Below, piece by piece: positions 35,959 through 46,306 of a stretch of 64,000 nucleotides of DNA. Under the pieces are notes generated by a model, which was given only the letters and a program-made list of their open reading frames with translations, was not told where the DNA came from and made no database searches. The position numbers were made by a program, and so were the translations under genes. This DNA comes from Amycolatopsis japonica (GTDB taxonomy: Bacteria > Actinomycetota > Actinomycetes > Mycobacteriales > Pseudonocardiaceae): the NCBI RefSeq assembly GCF_000732925.1, contig NZ_CP008953.1, forward strand, positions 5,270,001 to 5,334,000, written 5' to 3'. How positions within the stretch are numbered: the stretch's first letter is position 1; the number at the start of each line of letters is the position of its first letter.

Positions 35959-36103
35959 GTGCTTGACCGGACGACTCGCGTGAGCCGGCGGACGACACAC
36001 GTGTCTGGATGGACGACACGCGCCCGGCCGGGGTTTCGCCGCGAGTCGTCCGCCCGATCACGCGTGTCGTCCATCGGATCACGCGAGTCGTCCATCCAGA
36101 CAC
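35959..36103. repeat. Mirror array of six 21-bp units
   Basis: Three inverted units (35959-35979, 35980-36000, 36001-36021), a 19-bp centre (36022-36040) and three direct units (36041-36061, 36062-36082, 36083-36103). Read in the direct orientation, every unit begins G(C/T)G(A/T)GTCGTCC and ends CAC; the middle varies. Exact complementary blocks include 35969-35983 with 36079-36093, and 35998-36017 with 36087-36106. Confidence 0.88.
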
Positions 36104-36169
36104 GTGAACCGGCGCTCCCCACACCAGCGGTGCGGTATAGGTCGTTATACGCCGTCACAAGCCCCAGAA

Positions 36170-36224
36170 GCGCGTGAAGGCCTCCTTCTCTCGGCTCAGC
36201 CGAGGGAAGGAGGCCTTCACGCGC
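36170..36224. repeat. 55-bp nested palindrome (family A) after the suf operon
   Basis: 27-bp arms around centre base 36197, one mismatch; nearly identical to 13589-13643. It starts 13 bp beyond the sufT stop and could terminate the suf operon. Confidence 0.88.
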
Positions 36225-36236
36225 GAAAACAGGGAA

Positions 36237-36644
36237 TCAGACGGTGAAGCCGAGCGCCCGCAGCTGTTCGCGGCCGTCGTCGGTGATCTTCTCCGGACCC
36301 CACGGCGGCATCCAGACCCAGTTGATCCGGAAGTCCTTGACCAGTCCCGTTCCCCCGCCGACGAGCGCGGCACCGGTCTGGTCCTCGATGACGTCGGTCA
36401 GCGGGCAGGCCGCCGACGTCAGGGTCATGTCGATGGTGGCGGTGTTGTCAGCCTCGACGCGGATGTCGTAAACGAGCCCGAGGTCGACGACGTTGATGCC
36501 GAGCTCCGGGTCGACGACGTCGCGCATCGCCTCTTCGACGTCCTCGACCTTCGCCACGTCGGCGCTGTCCGGGGCGGCGGCGGTCTCGGCGTCGAGGTCG
36601 GCGGCCGTGCGGCCCTCGCGGGTTTCGGTCTGCTGTTCGGTCAT
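36237..36644 (-). CDS. sufT: SufT-type Fe-S assembly factor (MIP18/DUF59)
   Basis: A 135-residue protein. The DUF59 core has VVDPELGINVVDLGLVYDI, MTLTSAACPLTD with the conserved Cys, and the C-terminal WVWMPPWGPEKIT. A 35-residue acidic N-terminal extension precedes it. SufT helps mature Fe-S proteins. The start overlaps the sufU stop by 4 bp (ATGA). It is the last gene of the suf operon. Confidence 0.9.
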   Translation of the reverse strand: MTEQQTETREGRTAADLDAETAAAPDSADVAKVEDVEEAMRDVVDPELGINVVDLGLVYDIRVEADNTATIDMTLTSAACPLTDVIEDQTGAALVGGGTGLVKDFRINWVWMPPWGPEKITDDGREQLRALGFTV

Positions 36645-37089
36645 GCCGTCTCAACTCCGTTGGTCGTGCGGGCGACGGCGTCCTTGAACGCCATCCATCC
36701 GAGCAGGGCGCATTTCACGCGGGCCGGGTACTTGGCCACGCCGGCGAAGGCGATGCCGTCCTCCAGCACGTCCTCGTCCGGCTCGATCTGTCCCTTGCCC
36801 TGCATCAGCTCGACGAAGGCGTCCATGGTGGTGAACGCCTCCTCCACGGTGTGCCCGACGACGAGATCCGTCAAGACCGACGTGGACGCCTGGCTGATCG
36901 AGCAGCCCTGTCCCTCGTAGGAGACGTCGGCGACCTTCCCGTCGTCGACCTTCACCCGCAGCGTCACCTCGTCGCCGCAGGTCGGGTTGACCTGGAACGA
37001 CTCGGCGTCGTACGGCTCGCGCAGGCCGCGGCCGTGCGGGTTCTTGTAGTGGTCCAGGATGATCTCCTGGTACATGCTCTCCAGGTTCA

Positions 37090-37090
<1 letters not shown>
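36641..37090 (-). CDS. sufU: Fe-S cluster scaffold/sulfurtransferase SufU
   Basis: A 149-residue zinc-dependent sulfur acceptor that takes persulfide sulfur from SufS. The three ligand Cys are in NPTCGDEVTL, GQGCSISQAS and VKCALLGW, with the Asp in the first motif, as in Bacillus-type SufU. A GTG three bases upstream is also possible; ATG 37090 overlaps the sufS stop (TGATG). Confidence 0.93.
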
Positions 37091-38415
<1,325 letters not shown>

Positions 38416-39186
38416 TCAGACGGCGGCGGTCTCGGCGGAGCCGGTGTACTTGACGTACCCGTTCTCCTCGAGCTCGTCCGCGAGTTCACGGCCACCGGAC
38501 TCGACGATCTTGCCGCCGGCGAAGACGTGCACGAAGTCGGGCGTGATGTGCCGCAGGATCCGCGTGTAGTGCGTGATCAGCATGACGCCGGCGTCGTTGT
38601 TGGCCTTGAACTCGTTGACGCCCTCGGACACGACGCGCAGCGCGTCGACGTCGAGGCCGGAGTCGGTCTCGTCGAGGATGGCGATCTTCGGCTTGAGCAG
38701 CGCCAGCTGCAGGATCTCGTGGCGCTTCTTCTCGCCGCCGGAGAAGCCCTCGTTCACCGAACGCTCGGCGAACTCGGACGAGATCTCCAGCTTGCCCATC
38801 TCCTCCTTGACCTCCTTGACCCAGTGACGCAGCTTGGGGGCCTCGCCACGGACCGCGGTGGCCGCGGTGCGGAGGAAGTTGGACATGGACACGCCCGGCA
38901 CCTCGACCGGGTACTGCATGGCGAGGAACAGGCCCGCGCGGGCGCGCTCGTCGACGCTCATCTCCAGCACGTCCTCACCGTCGAGCAGGACCTGCCCGGA
39001 GGTGACTTCGTACTTGGGGTGGCCGGCGATGGCGTAGGACAGCGTGGACTTGCCCGAACCGTTGGGGCCCATGATCGCGTGGGTCTCGCCCGACTTGATG
39101 GTCAGGTTGACGCCCTTGAGGATCTCCTTGGGGCCCTCCTCGGTCGTGACCGAGGCGTGCAGATCCTTGATTTCCAGCGTAGGCAT
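38416..39186 (-). CDS. sufC: Fe-S assembly ATPase SufC
   Basis: A 256-residue ABC-type ATPase that energises the SufBCD scaffold. Walker [12 protein letters not shown], signature [12 protein letters not shown] (the SufC variant) and Walker [13 protein letters not shown]. It has no membrane domain. It sits between sufD and sufS in the conserved order. Confidence 0.96.
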   Translation of the reverse strand: MPTLEIKDLHASVTTEEGPKEILKGVNLTIKSGETHAIMGPNGSGKSTLSYAIAGHPKYEVTSGQVLLDGEDVLEMSVDERARAGLFLAMQYPVEVPGVSMSNFLRTAATAVRGEAPKLRHWVKEVKEEMGKLEISSEFAERSVNEGFSGGEKKRHEILQLALLKPKIAILDETDSGLDVDALRVVSEGVNEFKANNDAGVMLITHYTRILRHITPDFVHVFAGGKIVESGGRELADELEENGYVKYTGSAETAAV

Positions 39187-39222
39187 TTCTTTCCTAAAAG
39201 TCTGATGTGGACGGACGAGGGC

Positions 39223-40395
39223 TCAGGCGCCCACGGCTTCGAGTTCGGCTTCGATCGCGGCCTCGAGACGCTCGCGCACCTCGGGAACGCCGATCTTGAC
39301 CAGGATCTCGTGGAAGAACCCGCGTACGACCAGGCGGCGCGCGGCGTCTTCGCCGATTCCGCGCGACTGGAGGTAGAACAACTGCTCGTCGTCGAACCTT
39401 CCCGTCGCGCTCGCGTGGCCCGCGCCTTCGATCTCGCCGGTCTCGATCTCCAGGTTCGGGATCGAGTCGGCCCGCGCGCCCGGCGTGAGCACCAGGTTGC
39501 GGTTGAGCTCGTAGGTGTCGGTGGCCTCGGCGGCCGCCCGGATCAGCACGTCGCCGACCCACACGGTGTGCGCGTCGTCGCCCTGCAGCGCACCCTTGTA
39601 CATCACGCGCGACTTGCAGTTCGGCACCGCGTGGTCGACGAAGAGACGGTGCTCCTGGTGCTGGCCCGAGTCCGCGAAGTACAGGCCGAGCATCTCGACG
39701 TCGCCGCCCTTGTCGGCGAAGGTCGCCGTCGGCGAGACGCGGACCAGGTCACCGCCCAGGGTGATGACGATGTGCTTGAGGCTGGCGTCGCGCCCGAGCT
39801 TCAAGTGCTGCTCGGAGACGTGCACCGCGTCGTCGGCCCAGTCCTGGACGCTGACCACGGTGACGTTCGCCGAATCGCCGATGACGAACTCGACGTTGTC
39901 GGCGTACGTGCCGGAGCCGACGTGGTCGAGGACGATGACGGCCTCGGAGAACTGCTCGGCGCGCACCTGCACGTGCCCGTAGGCGACCTTGCCCTCGCCG
40001 GGGCCGGTGATCTTTACCGTCGACGGCTTCGACGTCTTCGTCTCCTTGGGCACCGTGATCACGGTGGCCTCGGTGAACGAGGAGTACGCCTGCGCGGCGA
40101 TCCGGTCGCTCGGGACACCCGCGGCGCCGAGGCGCTCGTCGTCCCGGCCGACCGTCTCGATCTTCAGTTCGGGGGCGGCTTCGGCGTCCACGGTGGCCGA
40201 ACCCGAGGCGGCGGCGGACCCGTCGTGCAGGCCGCGCAGCCGCTTCATCGGCGTGAAGCGCCAGTTCTCCTCACGACCGCCGGGGACCTCGAAGGCCTCG
40301 ACGTCGTAGGAGGTGAATCGCTCCGCGCGAGAGGTGGCCGGGATGACCACCCCTTCGCGCATCGCTTCGGAAACGTTGTTCTCGGTAACCGACAT
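39223..40395 (-). CDS. sufD: Fe-S assembly scaffold subunit SufD
   Basis: A 390-residue paralogue of SufB. The beta-helix part contains LDHVGSGTYADNVEF, RVMYKGALQGDDAHTVWVGDVLIRA and TDTYELNRNLVL. The C-terminal ESRG-type segment reads FYLQSRGIGEDAARRLVVRGFF, which is characteristic. It forms SufBC2D with its neighbours. The sufB stop is 2 bp upstream of its start. Confidence 0.95.
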   Translation of the reverse strand: MSVTENNVSEAMREGVVIPATSRAERFTSYDVEAFEVPGGREENWRFTPMKRLRGLHDGSAAASGSATVDAEAAPELKIETVGRDDERLGAAGVPSDRIAAQAYSSFTEATVITVPKETKTSKPSTVKITGPGEGKVAYGHVQVRAEQFSEAVIVLDHVGSGTYADNVEFVIGDSANVTVVSVQDWADDAVHVSEQHLKLGRDASLKHIVITLGGDLVRVSPTATFADKGGDVEMLGLYFADSGQHQEHRLFVDHAVPNCKSRVMYKGALQGDDAHTVWVGDVLIRAAAEATDTYELNRNLVLTPGARADSIPNLEIETGEIEGAGHASATGRFDDEQLFYLQSRGIGEDAARRLVVRGFFHEILVKIGVPEVRERLEAAIEAELEAVGA

Positions 40396-40397
40396 GA

Positions 40398-41846
40398 CTA
40401 GCCGACGGACCCTTCCATCTGAAGCTCGATCAGGCGGTTCAGCTCGAGCGCGTACTCCATCGGCAGCTCACGCGCGATGGGCTCGACGAACCCGCGCACG
40501 ATCATCGCCATGGCCTCGGCCTCGTCGAGACCGCGCGACATGAGGTAGAACATCTGGTCTTCGCTGACCTTCGAGACGGTCGCCTCGTGGCCCATGGAGA
40601 CCTCGTCGTTGCGGATGTCGACGTACGGGTACGTGTCCGACCGCGAGATCGTGTCGACCAGCAGCGCGTCGCAGACGACGCTGGACCGCGAGTGGTGCGC
40701 CCGCTTGGCGACCTTGACCAGGCCGCGGTACGAGGTGCGGCCACCGCCGCGCGCCACCGACTTCGACACGATGGTCGAGGAGGTGTGCGGCGCCAGGTGC
40801 TCCATCTTCGCGCCGGCGTCCTGGTGCTGGCCCTCGCCCGCGAACGCGACCGAGAGGACCTCGCCCTTGGCGTGCTCGCCCATGAGGAACACGGACGGGT
40901 ACTTCATCGTGACCTTGGACCCGATGTTGCCGTCGATCCACTCCATGGTCGCGCCCTCTTCGCACTTGGCGCGCTTGGTGACCAGGTTGTAGACGTTGTT
41001 CGACCAGTTCTGGATGGTCGTGTAGCGGCAGCGGGCGCCCTTCTTCACGATGATCTCCACGACCGCCGAGTGCAGCGAGTCGGACTGGTAGATCGGCGCG
41101 GTGCAACCCTCGACGTAGTGCACGTAGGCGTCTTCGTCGACGATGATCAGGGTCCGCTCGAACTGACCCATGTTCTCGGTGTTGATCCGGAAGTAGGCCT
41201 GGAGCGGGATGTCCACCTTGACGCCCTTGGGCACGTAGATGAACGAACCGCCGGACCACACCGCGGTGTTCAGCGCGGAGAACTTGTTGTCCCCGGCCGG
41301 GATCACGGAGCCGAAGTACTCCTTGAAGATCTCCGGGTGCTCCTTGAGCGCGGTGTCGGTGTCCAGGAACAGGACGCCCTGCGCCTCCAGGTCCTCACGG
41401 ATCTGGTGGTAGACGACCTCGGACTCGTACTGCGCGGCGACACCGGCGACGAGGCGCTGCTTCTCCGCCTCGGGGATGCCCAGCTTGTCGTACGTGTTCT
41501 TGATGTCCTCGGGCAGGTCTTCCCAGGAGGTGGCCTGCTTCTCCGTGGACCGCACGAAGTACTTGATGTTGTCGAAGTCGATCCCGGAGAGGTCCGCACC
41601 CCAGTTGGGCATCGGCTTCAAGTCGAAGAGCTTGAGCGCCTTCAGTCGCGCTTCGCGCATCCACTCCGGCTCGGACTTCTTCGAGGAGATGTCGGTGACG
41701 ACGTCCTCGTTCAGTCCACGACGGGCAGTAGAGCCCGCCTCGTCGGAGTCCGCCCAGCCGAACGCGTACTTGCCAAGGGACTCGATGGTCTCTTCCTGGC
41801 TCATGGGCGCGGTGGTGGGAGTGCGCTGCTCGGCAGCGGCAGTCAT
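40398..41846 (-). CDS. sufB: Fe-S assembly scaffold SufB
   Basis: A 482-residue main scaffold of the SUF system. Typical segments are [41 protein letters not shown]-like [21 protein letters not shown] and [21 protein letters not shown]. Unlike the M. tuberculosis protein it carries no intein. ATG 41846 has GGAGGG upstream and overlaps the sufR stop; the open frame to 41960 is rejected. Confidence 0.95.
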   Translation of the reverse strand: MTAAAEQRTPTTAPMSQEETIESLGKYAFGWADSDEAGSTARRGLNEDVVTDISSKKSEPEWMREARLKALKLFDLKPMPNWGADLSGIDFDNIKYFVRSTEKQATSWEDLPEDIKNTYDKLGIPEAEKQRLVAGVAAQYESEVVYHQIREDLEAQGVLFLDTDTALKEHPEIFKEYFGSVIPAGDNKFSALNTAVWSGGSFIYVPKGVKVDIPLQAYFRINTENMGQFERTLIIVDEDAYVHYVEGCTAPIYQSDSLHSAVVEIIVKKGARCRYTTIQNWSNNVYNLVTKRAKCEEGATMEWIDGNIGSKVTMKYPSVFLMGEHAKGEVLSVAFAGEGQHQDAGAKMEHLAPHTSSTIVSKSVARGGGRTSYRGLVKVAKRAHHSRSSVVCDALLVDTISRSDTYPYVDIRNDEVSMGHEATVSKVSEDQMFYLMSRGLDEAEAMAMIVRGFVEPIARELPMEYALELNRLIELQMEGSVG

Positions 41847-42604
41847 GCGGGTTTCCCTCCATTCGGGATCCGTGCTGTGCGCCCTGGAGAGGGCGCCGTG
41901 CTTCCCGGCCCGGGTGTGGCCGGGTGACCCGCCGAAACGACGGGTACGTGTGTGGTGCACGCGTTGTCACCGCGTGCGATGGTCGCCAACCGCTGGACGT
42001 GGGTACCCAGAAGTTCCGCGAAAGCCTCGGTTTCGGCTTCACACAACTGAGGGAACTCCGCGGCGACGTGGGCGACCGGGCAATGGTGCTGGCAGAGCTG
42101 TTCGCCGACACCGACCTGACGGGTCGACGCAGCGTAGCCCTCCCTGGTCAGCGCCGCAGCGAGAGCCTCGGCACGGGTGGCCGGGTCCGTGTGCTTGGTG
42201 ATCGCGTCCTGGTGCGGACCGACCAGCGAAGCGACCCGAGCCTCCGCGAAGGCCTTCACGGCGTCTTCGCCGGCGTGTTCGGCGAGGAAGCGGATGGCCG
42301 AGGACGCGAGGTCGTCGTAGGCGTGCCCGAAGCGGGCGCGGCCGGCTTCGGTGAGGAGGAAGTTCTTGGCGGGACGGCCTCGTCCGCGGGGGCCCCGGCG
42401 GGGCGCGTCCCGGGTTTCGGCCTCGCCGTCGGCGAGCAGCGCGTCGAGATGACGGCGGACGGCGGCGGCGCTGATACCCAGCTGCTCGGCCACCACGACG
42501 GCGGTCATCGGACCCTGTTCCAGCAGCAAACGGGCCACTTCGTGCCTGGTCCGCCCCTCGGGGCCGACCTGCACGGGGACAGGCTGGACCTCGGCGCGGG
42601 GCAT
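41843..42604 (-). CDS. sufR: SufR-type Fe-S sensing transcriptional regulator
   Basis: A regulator of about 253 residues. N-terminal winged helix: [37 protein letters not shown]-terminal cysteines that could hold an Fe-S cluster are in [20 protein letters not shown] and DNACTTHV. It represses the suf operon when cluster supply is sufficient. I use ATG 42604; a GTG at 42643 is in frame but lies inside the probable operator. ATGA overlap with sufB. Confidence 0.88.
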   Translation of the reverse strand: MPRAEVQPVPVQVGPEGRTRHEVARLLLEQGPMTAVVVAEQLGISAAAVRRHLDALLADGEAETRDAPRRGPRGRGRPAKNFLLTEAGRARFGHAYDDLASSAIRFLAEHAGEDAVKAFAEARVASLVGPHQDAITKHTDPATRAEALAAALTREGYAASTRQVGVGEQLCQHHCPVAHVAAEFPQLCEAETEAFAELLGTHVQRLATIARGDNACTTHVPVVSAGHPATPGPGSTAPSPGRTARIPNGGKPA

Positions 42605-42639
42605 GTCGCCACCGGCCTCGTCCTGCGTCCCCGTCTTTT

Positions 42640-42654
42640 TCACAACACAAGTGT
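42640..42654 (-). promoter_or_regulatory. Probable SufR operator
   Basis: On the minus strand ACACT-TGTGT-TGTGA matches the spaced repeat ACACT-N5-TGTGA that I recall for mycobacterial SufR. It lies directly upstream of sufR, in the 209-bp divergent gap with mptB, so it is positioned for autoregulation of the suf operon. Confidence 0.65.
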
Positions 42655-42722
42655 GACGTATTTCCGGGGAGACGGCAAAGAGGGGTGCCTCACGGAGTGG
42701 CGTGGGTCACGTCGGAGCGGCT

Positions 42723-42765
42723 GAAGGACGCTTTCCCCGCATGCGATGAGACGAAAGCGTCCTTC
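42723..42765. repeat. Palindrome in the sufR-mptB divergent region
   Basis: Perfect 13-bp arms GAAGGACGCTTTC (42723-42735) and complement (42753-42765) with a 17-nt loop. A further short palindrome AAGGGCCCTT is at 42784-42793. Unlike the others, this element is 5' of both neighbouring genes. Confidence 0.75.
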
Positions 42766-42852
42766 ACCGCATCGCACGCGGCGAAGGGCCCTTTCAGCCC
42801 TCGGTAACCACGTACCCGCCCGGTCTGTTCCCGGGATCGCTACCCTTCGTGC

Positions 42853-44499
42853 GTGGTAGTGGGCGATCACCCGGCACAGCGGGACAAGGACGAAGACCGG
42901 GCGGCGGGGTCGGTGGCGACGCTCGTGCCCGGGCGCCCGCACGATCCGGAACCGCTGGACGACAAGGAACTGCGCGGGCTGAACGTGGTCCGCCGGTTCG
43001 GCGCGGTCGGCTCCCTGTTCCTCGCCCTCGGCTCGCTCGGCGCGGGTGCCGCCCCGGTGATCAACCCGGTGCAGGAGATCCCGGTCCTGCGGCTGTTCAC
43101 CCGGATCCCGATGGTCTCGCTCGCGATGGGCCTGGCCGGGATGGCGATCATCGTGCTCAGCTGGCTGCTGCTCGGCCGGTTCGCGCAGCCCGCGCGCCGC
43201 CGCCTCGCCACCCAGGGCCAGCTCGCGCGCACCATCGCGCTCTGGTGCGCGCCGCTGCTGTTCATCCCGCCGCTGTTCTCGCGCGACGTCTACAGCTATC
43301 TCGCGCAGAGCGAGATCGTCGCGCGCGGGATGGATCCGTACTCCCTCGGCCCGGCCGAGGCGCTCGGCGTCTCCGACCCGCTGACCTCGGGCGTCTCCAA
43401 CATGTGGCGCGAGACCCCGGCGCCCTACGGCCCGCTGCTGCTGCGTCTGGGCGGCTGGCTCGCCCCGCTGAGCAGCGGCAACATCGTCACCGGCGTGTTG
43501 CTGCAGCGCGGGCTCGCGCTGATCGGCGTCATCCTGATCATCTGGGCGCTGCCCCGGCTGGCCCGGCGGTTCGGCGTGCAGCCCGCCACCGCGTTGTGGC
43601 TCGGCGCGGCGAACCCGCTGCTGATCTTCCACTTCGTCGCCGGCGCCCACAACGACGCGCTCGCCATCGGGCTCATGGTGGCCGGGCTTGAGGTCGGCCT
43701 CCAGCGGATGCCGGTGCGGTTCAAGAACGACGAACCGCCGCCGCTGGCCAAGGGCGAACTGCTGTACATCGGGCTCGGGGTGGTGCTCATCACCCTCGGT
43801 GTCGCGGTGAAGATCAACGCGATCCTGGCCTTGCCGTTCTTCACGGTGATGGTGGCCAGACGCTGGCACGGCCGGATCAAGGACCTCCTCACCGCCGCGG
43901 TACCGATGGCCTTGCTGTTCGGCGTGACCCTGGTGGCGGTCTGTTACGGCACCGGCCTCGGCTTCGGCTGGGTCGGCGCGCTCGGAACGCCGGGGCTGGT
44001 CCGCTCGTGGATCTCGCCGACGTCGGAGCTCGCCGCGCTCGGCGGTGTCCTCGGCATCGCGCTCGGCCTCGGCAACCACACCAACGCGATGGTGCCGATC
44101 CTGGGCTCGCTCGGCTATCTCGTCGCGGGCGCGGTGACGGTCAAGTTCCTCTGGGACAGCTTCAAATGGCGCTACCGGCCGATCATCGGGCTCGGTGTCT
44201 CCCTCGGCGCGGTGATGGTGCTGCACGTCGCGCTGCAACCCTGGTACCTGCTGTGGGCGATCATCCCGCTCGCCGCGGCGGCGGGGACCTCGCGGTTCCG
44301 CATCGCCGCGACGATCGTCACCGCCGTCCTGCCGTTCCTCCTGCCGACGACGGGGAGCACCTTCGAGGGCCGCGGTTTCGTCCTGCCGTTCGCGTGGGCC
44401 GCCGCCGGGGTCGTCACGCTTCTGGGGCTGTTCATCGTCCACCGCCTCTCACCACTGCTGCTGTCCAGACCGTCCCCGGAGCATTCGGTCCCGGCGTGA
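42853..44499 (+). CDS. mptB: Polyprenol-phosphomannose-dependent alpha-1,6-mannosyltransferase, MptB-like
   Basis: A 548-residue GT-C type membrane enzyme with an extended cytoplasmic N-terminus and about twelve helices. LFSRDVYSYLAQSEIVARGMDPY gives the catalytic-Asp loop; ETPAPYGPLLL and ANPLLIFHFVAGAHNDALA follow. In mycobacteria MptB extends the mannan core of lipomannan, and its gene is next to sufR, exactly as here. GTG start. Its tail of operon: ABC ATPase, permease, ctaA. Confidence 0.9.
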   Translation: MVVGDHPAQRDKDEDRAAGSVATLVPGRPHDPEPLDDKELRGLNVVRRFGAVGSLFLALGSLGAGAAPVINPVQEIPVLRLFTRIPMVSLAMGLAGMAIIVLSWLLLGRFAQPARRRLATQGQLARTIALWCAPLLFIPPLFSRDVYSYLAQSEIVARGMDPYSLGPAEALGVSDPLTSGVSNMWRETPAPYGPLLLRLGGWLAPLSSGNIVTGVLLQRGLALIGVILIIWALPRLARRFGVQPATALWLGAANPLLIFHFVAGAHNDALAIGLMVAGLEVGLQRMPVRFKNDEPPPLAKGELLYIGLGVVLITLGVAVKINAILALPFFTVMVARRWHGRIKDLLTAAVPMALLFGVTLVAVCYGTGLGFGWVGALGTPGLVRSWISPTSELAALGGVLGIALGLGNHTNAMVPILGSLGYLVAGAVTVKFLWDSFKWRYRPIIGLGVSLGAVMVLHVALQPWYLLWAIIPLAAAAGTSRFRIAATIVTAVLPFLLPTTGSTFEGRGFVLPFAWAAAGVVTLLGLFIVHRLSPLLLSRPSPEHSVPA

Positions 44500-44518
44500 G
44501 GCCGTATCGTGACCTGTC

Positions 44519-45445
44519 GTGAACGCCCCCGCCGTCGAGATCACCGGGCTGGTGAAGCGCTACGGATCCACCACCGCCGTCGATGGACTCGACCTGCGGA
44601 TGGAACGTGGCACCCTGCTCGCTCTGCTCGGCCCGAACGGGGCCGGCAAGACCACCACCGTCGAGATCTGCGAAGGCTTCCTGCGGCCTGACGACGGCGA
44701 GGTCCGGGTTCTTGGCCTGGATCCGTCGCGGGACGGTTCGGCGCTGCGGCCGCGGATCGGTGTGATGCCCCAGGGCGGCGGCGCGTATCCCGGCGTCCGC
44801 GCCGACGAGATGCTCGGCCTGGTCGCCGCGTGCGCGGCGAATCCGCTCGACCCGGCCTGGCTGCTGGACGTCCTCGGTCTTTCGGGCGCGAGGAAGACGC
44901 CGTTCAAACGGCTTTCCGGCGGGCAGCAGCAACGGCTCTCCCTCGCCTGTGCGCTCGTCGGACGGCCGGAACTGCTCTTCCTCGACGAGCCGACGGCGGG
45001 CATGGATCCGCAGGCCCGCCGCCTGGTCTGGGATCTGCTCGAAGCACTGCGCGCCGACGGGGTCAGCGTGCTGCTCACCACGCATCTGATGGAGGAGGCC
45101 GAAACGCTGGCCGACACCGTCGTGATCGTGGACCACGGCAAGGTCGTCGTCGAAGGTTCGCCGCAGTCGCTGACCGTCGAAGCCGGTGAGACGGCGCAGT
45201 TGCGGTTCAAGGCCCGCACGCGGCTCGACACCGCGCTGCTGACCGCGGCGCTGCCCGAGGGGCACCTCGTCCACGAATCGGCGCCGGGCACGTATCTCGT
45301 CGAGGGCGCGATCGATCCGCAGGTGGTGTCGACGGTGACGGCGTGGTGCGCGCAACAGGGGGTCATGCCGGAGGAACTGCAGGTCGGCAGGCGCACGCTG
45401 GAAGAGGTCTTCCTGGAGCTGACGGGACGGGAACTGCGCGCATGA
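44519..45445 (+). CDS. ABC transporter ATP-binding protein
   Basis: A 308-residue DrrA-type ATPase. Walker A LGPNGAGKTTTVE, signature RLSGGQQQRLSLA, Walker B LLFLDEPTAGMDPQ and the extra C-terminal domain of exporters (VSTVTAWCAQQGVMPEELQVG...LEEVFLELTG). GTG 44519; its stop overlaps the permease start by 4 bp. Orthologue of the gene beside mptB in mycobacteria (Rv1458c by my memory). Substrate unknown. Confidence 0.92.
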   Translation: MNAPAVEITGLVKRYGSTTAVDGLDLRMERGTLLALLGPNGAGKTTTVEICEGFLRPDDGEVRVLGLDPSRDGSALRPRIGVMPQGGGAYPGVRADEMLGLVAACAANPLDPAWLLDVLGLSGARKTPFKRLSGGQQQRLSLACALVGRPELLFLDEPTAGMDPQARRLVWDLLEALRADGVSVLLTTHLMEEAETLADTVVIVDHGKVVVEGSPQSLTVEAGETAQLRFKARTRLDTALLTAALPEGHLVHESAPGTYLVEGAIDPQVVSTVTAWCAQQGVMPEELQVGRRTLEEVFLELTGRELRA

Positions 45446-46242
45446 CGACGACGCCCACGCCACGGTTCGCCGCGGGCACCTTCACTCCCGCTCCCGGTCG
45501 CGGTTCGCTCGGCAAGATGCTCCGCACGCACGCGAAGGTCGAGGCGAGCCTGACGCTGCGCCACGGCGAGCAGATCCTGCTGACCCTGCTCATCCCGCTC
45601 GCGCTGCTGATCGGCCTGTCGCTGCTGGACATCCTGCCGTCGTCGCAACTCGGCGATTCGTCCAAAGTGGACTGGATCACGCCGAGGATCCTCGCGCTGG
45701 CGGTGATGTCGTCCGCGTTCACCGGGCAGGCCATCGCACTGGGGTTCGACCGTCGTTACGGCGTCCTCAAACGGCTTTCCGCGACCGCGCTGCCCCGCTG
45801 GCTGCTCGTCGCGGGCCGGGTGGCCGCCGCGCTCGTGGTGGTCGCGCTGCAGGCGGTGATCCTCGGTGTCGTCGCCGCGCTGCTGGGCTGGTCGCCGTCG
45901 CTCGGCGGGATCCTCGGCGCGATCCCGTTCCTGATCGTCGGCACGCTCGCGTTCGGCGCGCTGGGCCTGCTGCTCGGCGGGGCGCTGCGCGCGGAGGCCG
46001 TGCTGGCGCTGGCGAACATCGTCTGGTTCGTGCTGCTGCTCGCGGGCGGGATCCTGCTGGCGCCGTCGACGATGCCCTCCGGCGTCGCGTGGATCGTCGA
46101 GCTGCTGCCCTCGGGCGCGCTCGCCGAAGGGCTGCGGTCGGTACTGCTGGACGGTTCGTTCGGCTGGGGCCCGTTCGCGGTGCTCGTCGGCTGGGGCATC
46201 GTCGCGGGCGCGCTGGCGAGCAAGACGACCAAGCTCACCTGA
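45442..46242 (+). CDS. ABC-2 type transporter permease
   Basis: A 266-residue membrane protein with six helices (ILLTLLIPLALLIGLSLLDIL, LAVMSSAFTGQAIALGFDRRYGVLKRLS and others). GFDRRYGVLKRLSATALP is the conserved ABC-2 loop. It pairs with the preceding ATPase, probably to export a lipid or cofactor; proximity to ctaA hints at a link with heme or respiratory chain assembly. ATG 45442 is coupled (ATGA). Confidence 0.9.
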   Translation: MTTTPTPRFAAGTFTPAPGRGSLGKMLRTHAKVEASLTLRHGEQILLTLLIPLALLIGLSLLDILPSSQLGDSSKVDWITPRILALAVMSSAFTGQAIALGFDRRYGVLKRLSATALPRWLLVAGRVAAALVVVALQAVILGVVAALLGWSPSLGGILGAIPFLIVGTLAFGALGLLLGGALRAEAVLALANIVWFVLLLAGGILLAPSTMPSGVAWIVELLPSGALAEGLRSVLLDGSFGWGPFAVLVGWGIVAGALASKTTKLT

Positions 46243-46306
46243 GGCGGCCGACACAGCCGGTGCGGCCGGTGGAAGGCTCTCAGGAAGGGCGTTCTAGCAT
46301 CGGACG

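Larger units (their letters stand above)
35859..36236. other. 378-bp gene-free repeat region
   Basis: No convincing gene. It holds three separate structures: a family E palindrome (35898-35942), the six-unit mirror array (35959-36103) and a family A palindrome (36170-36224). Between the last two lies a small dyad GTATAGGTCGTTATAC. It separates the 3' end of the suf operon from ynfA. Confidence 0.8.

Noticed and set aside
35959-36103. CRISPR array
   Set aside because: Units are contiguous 21-bp repeats in mirror orientation with no unique spacers and no cas genes.
40398-41846. Intein in SufB
   Set aside because: The protein has normal length and no splicing motifs.
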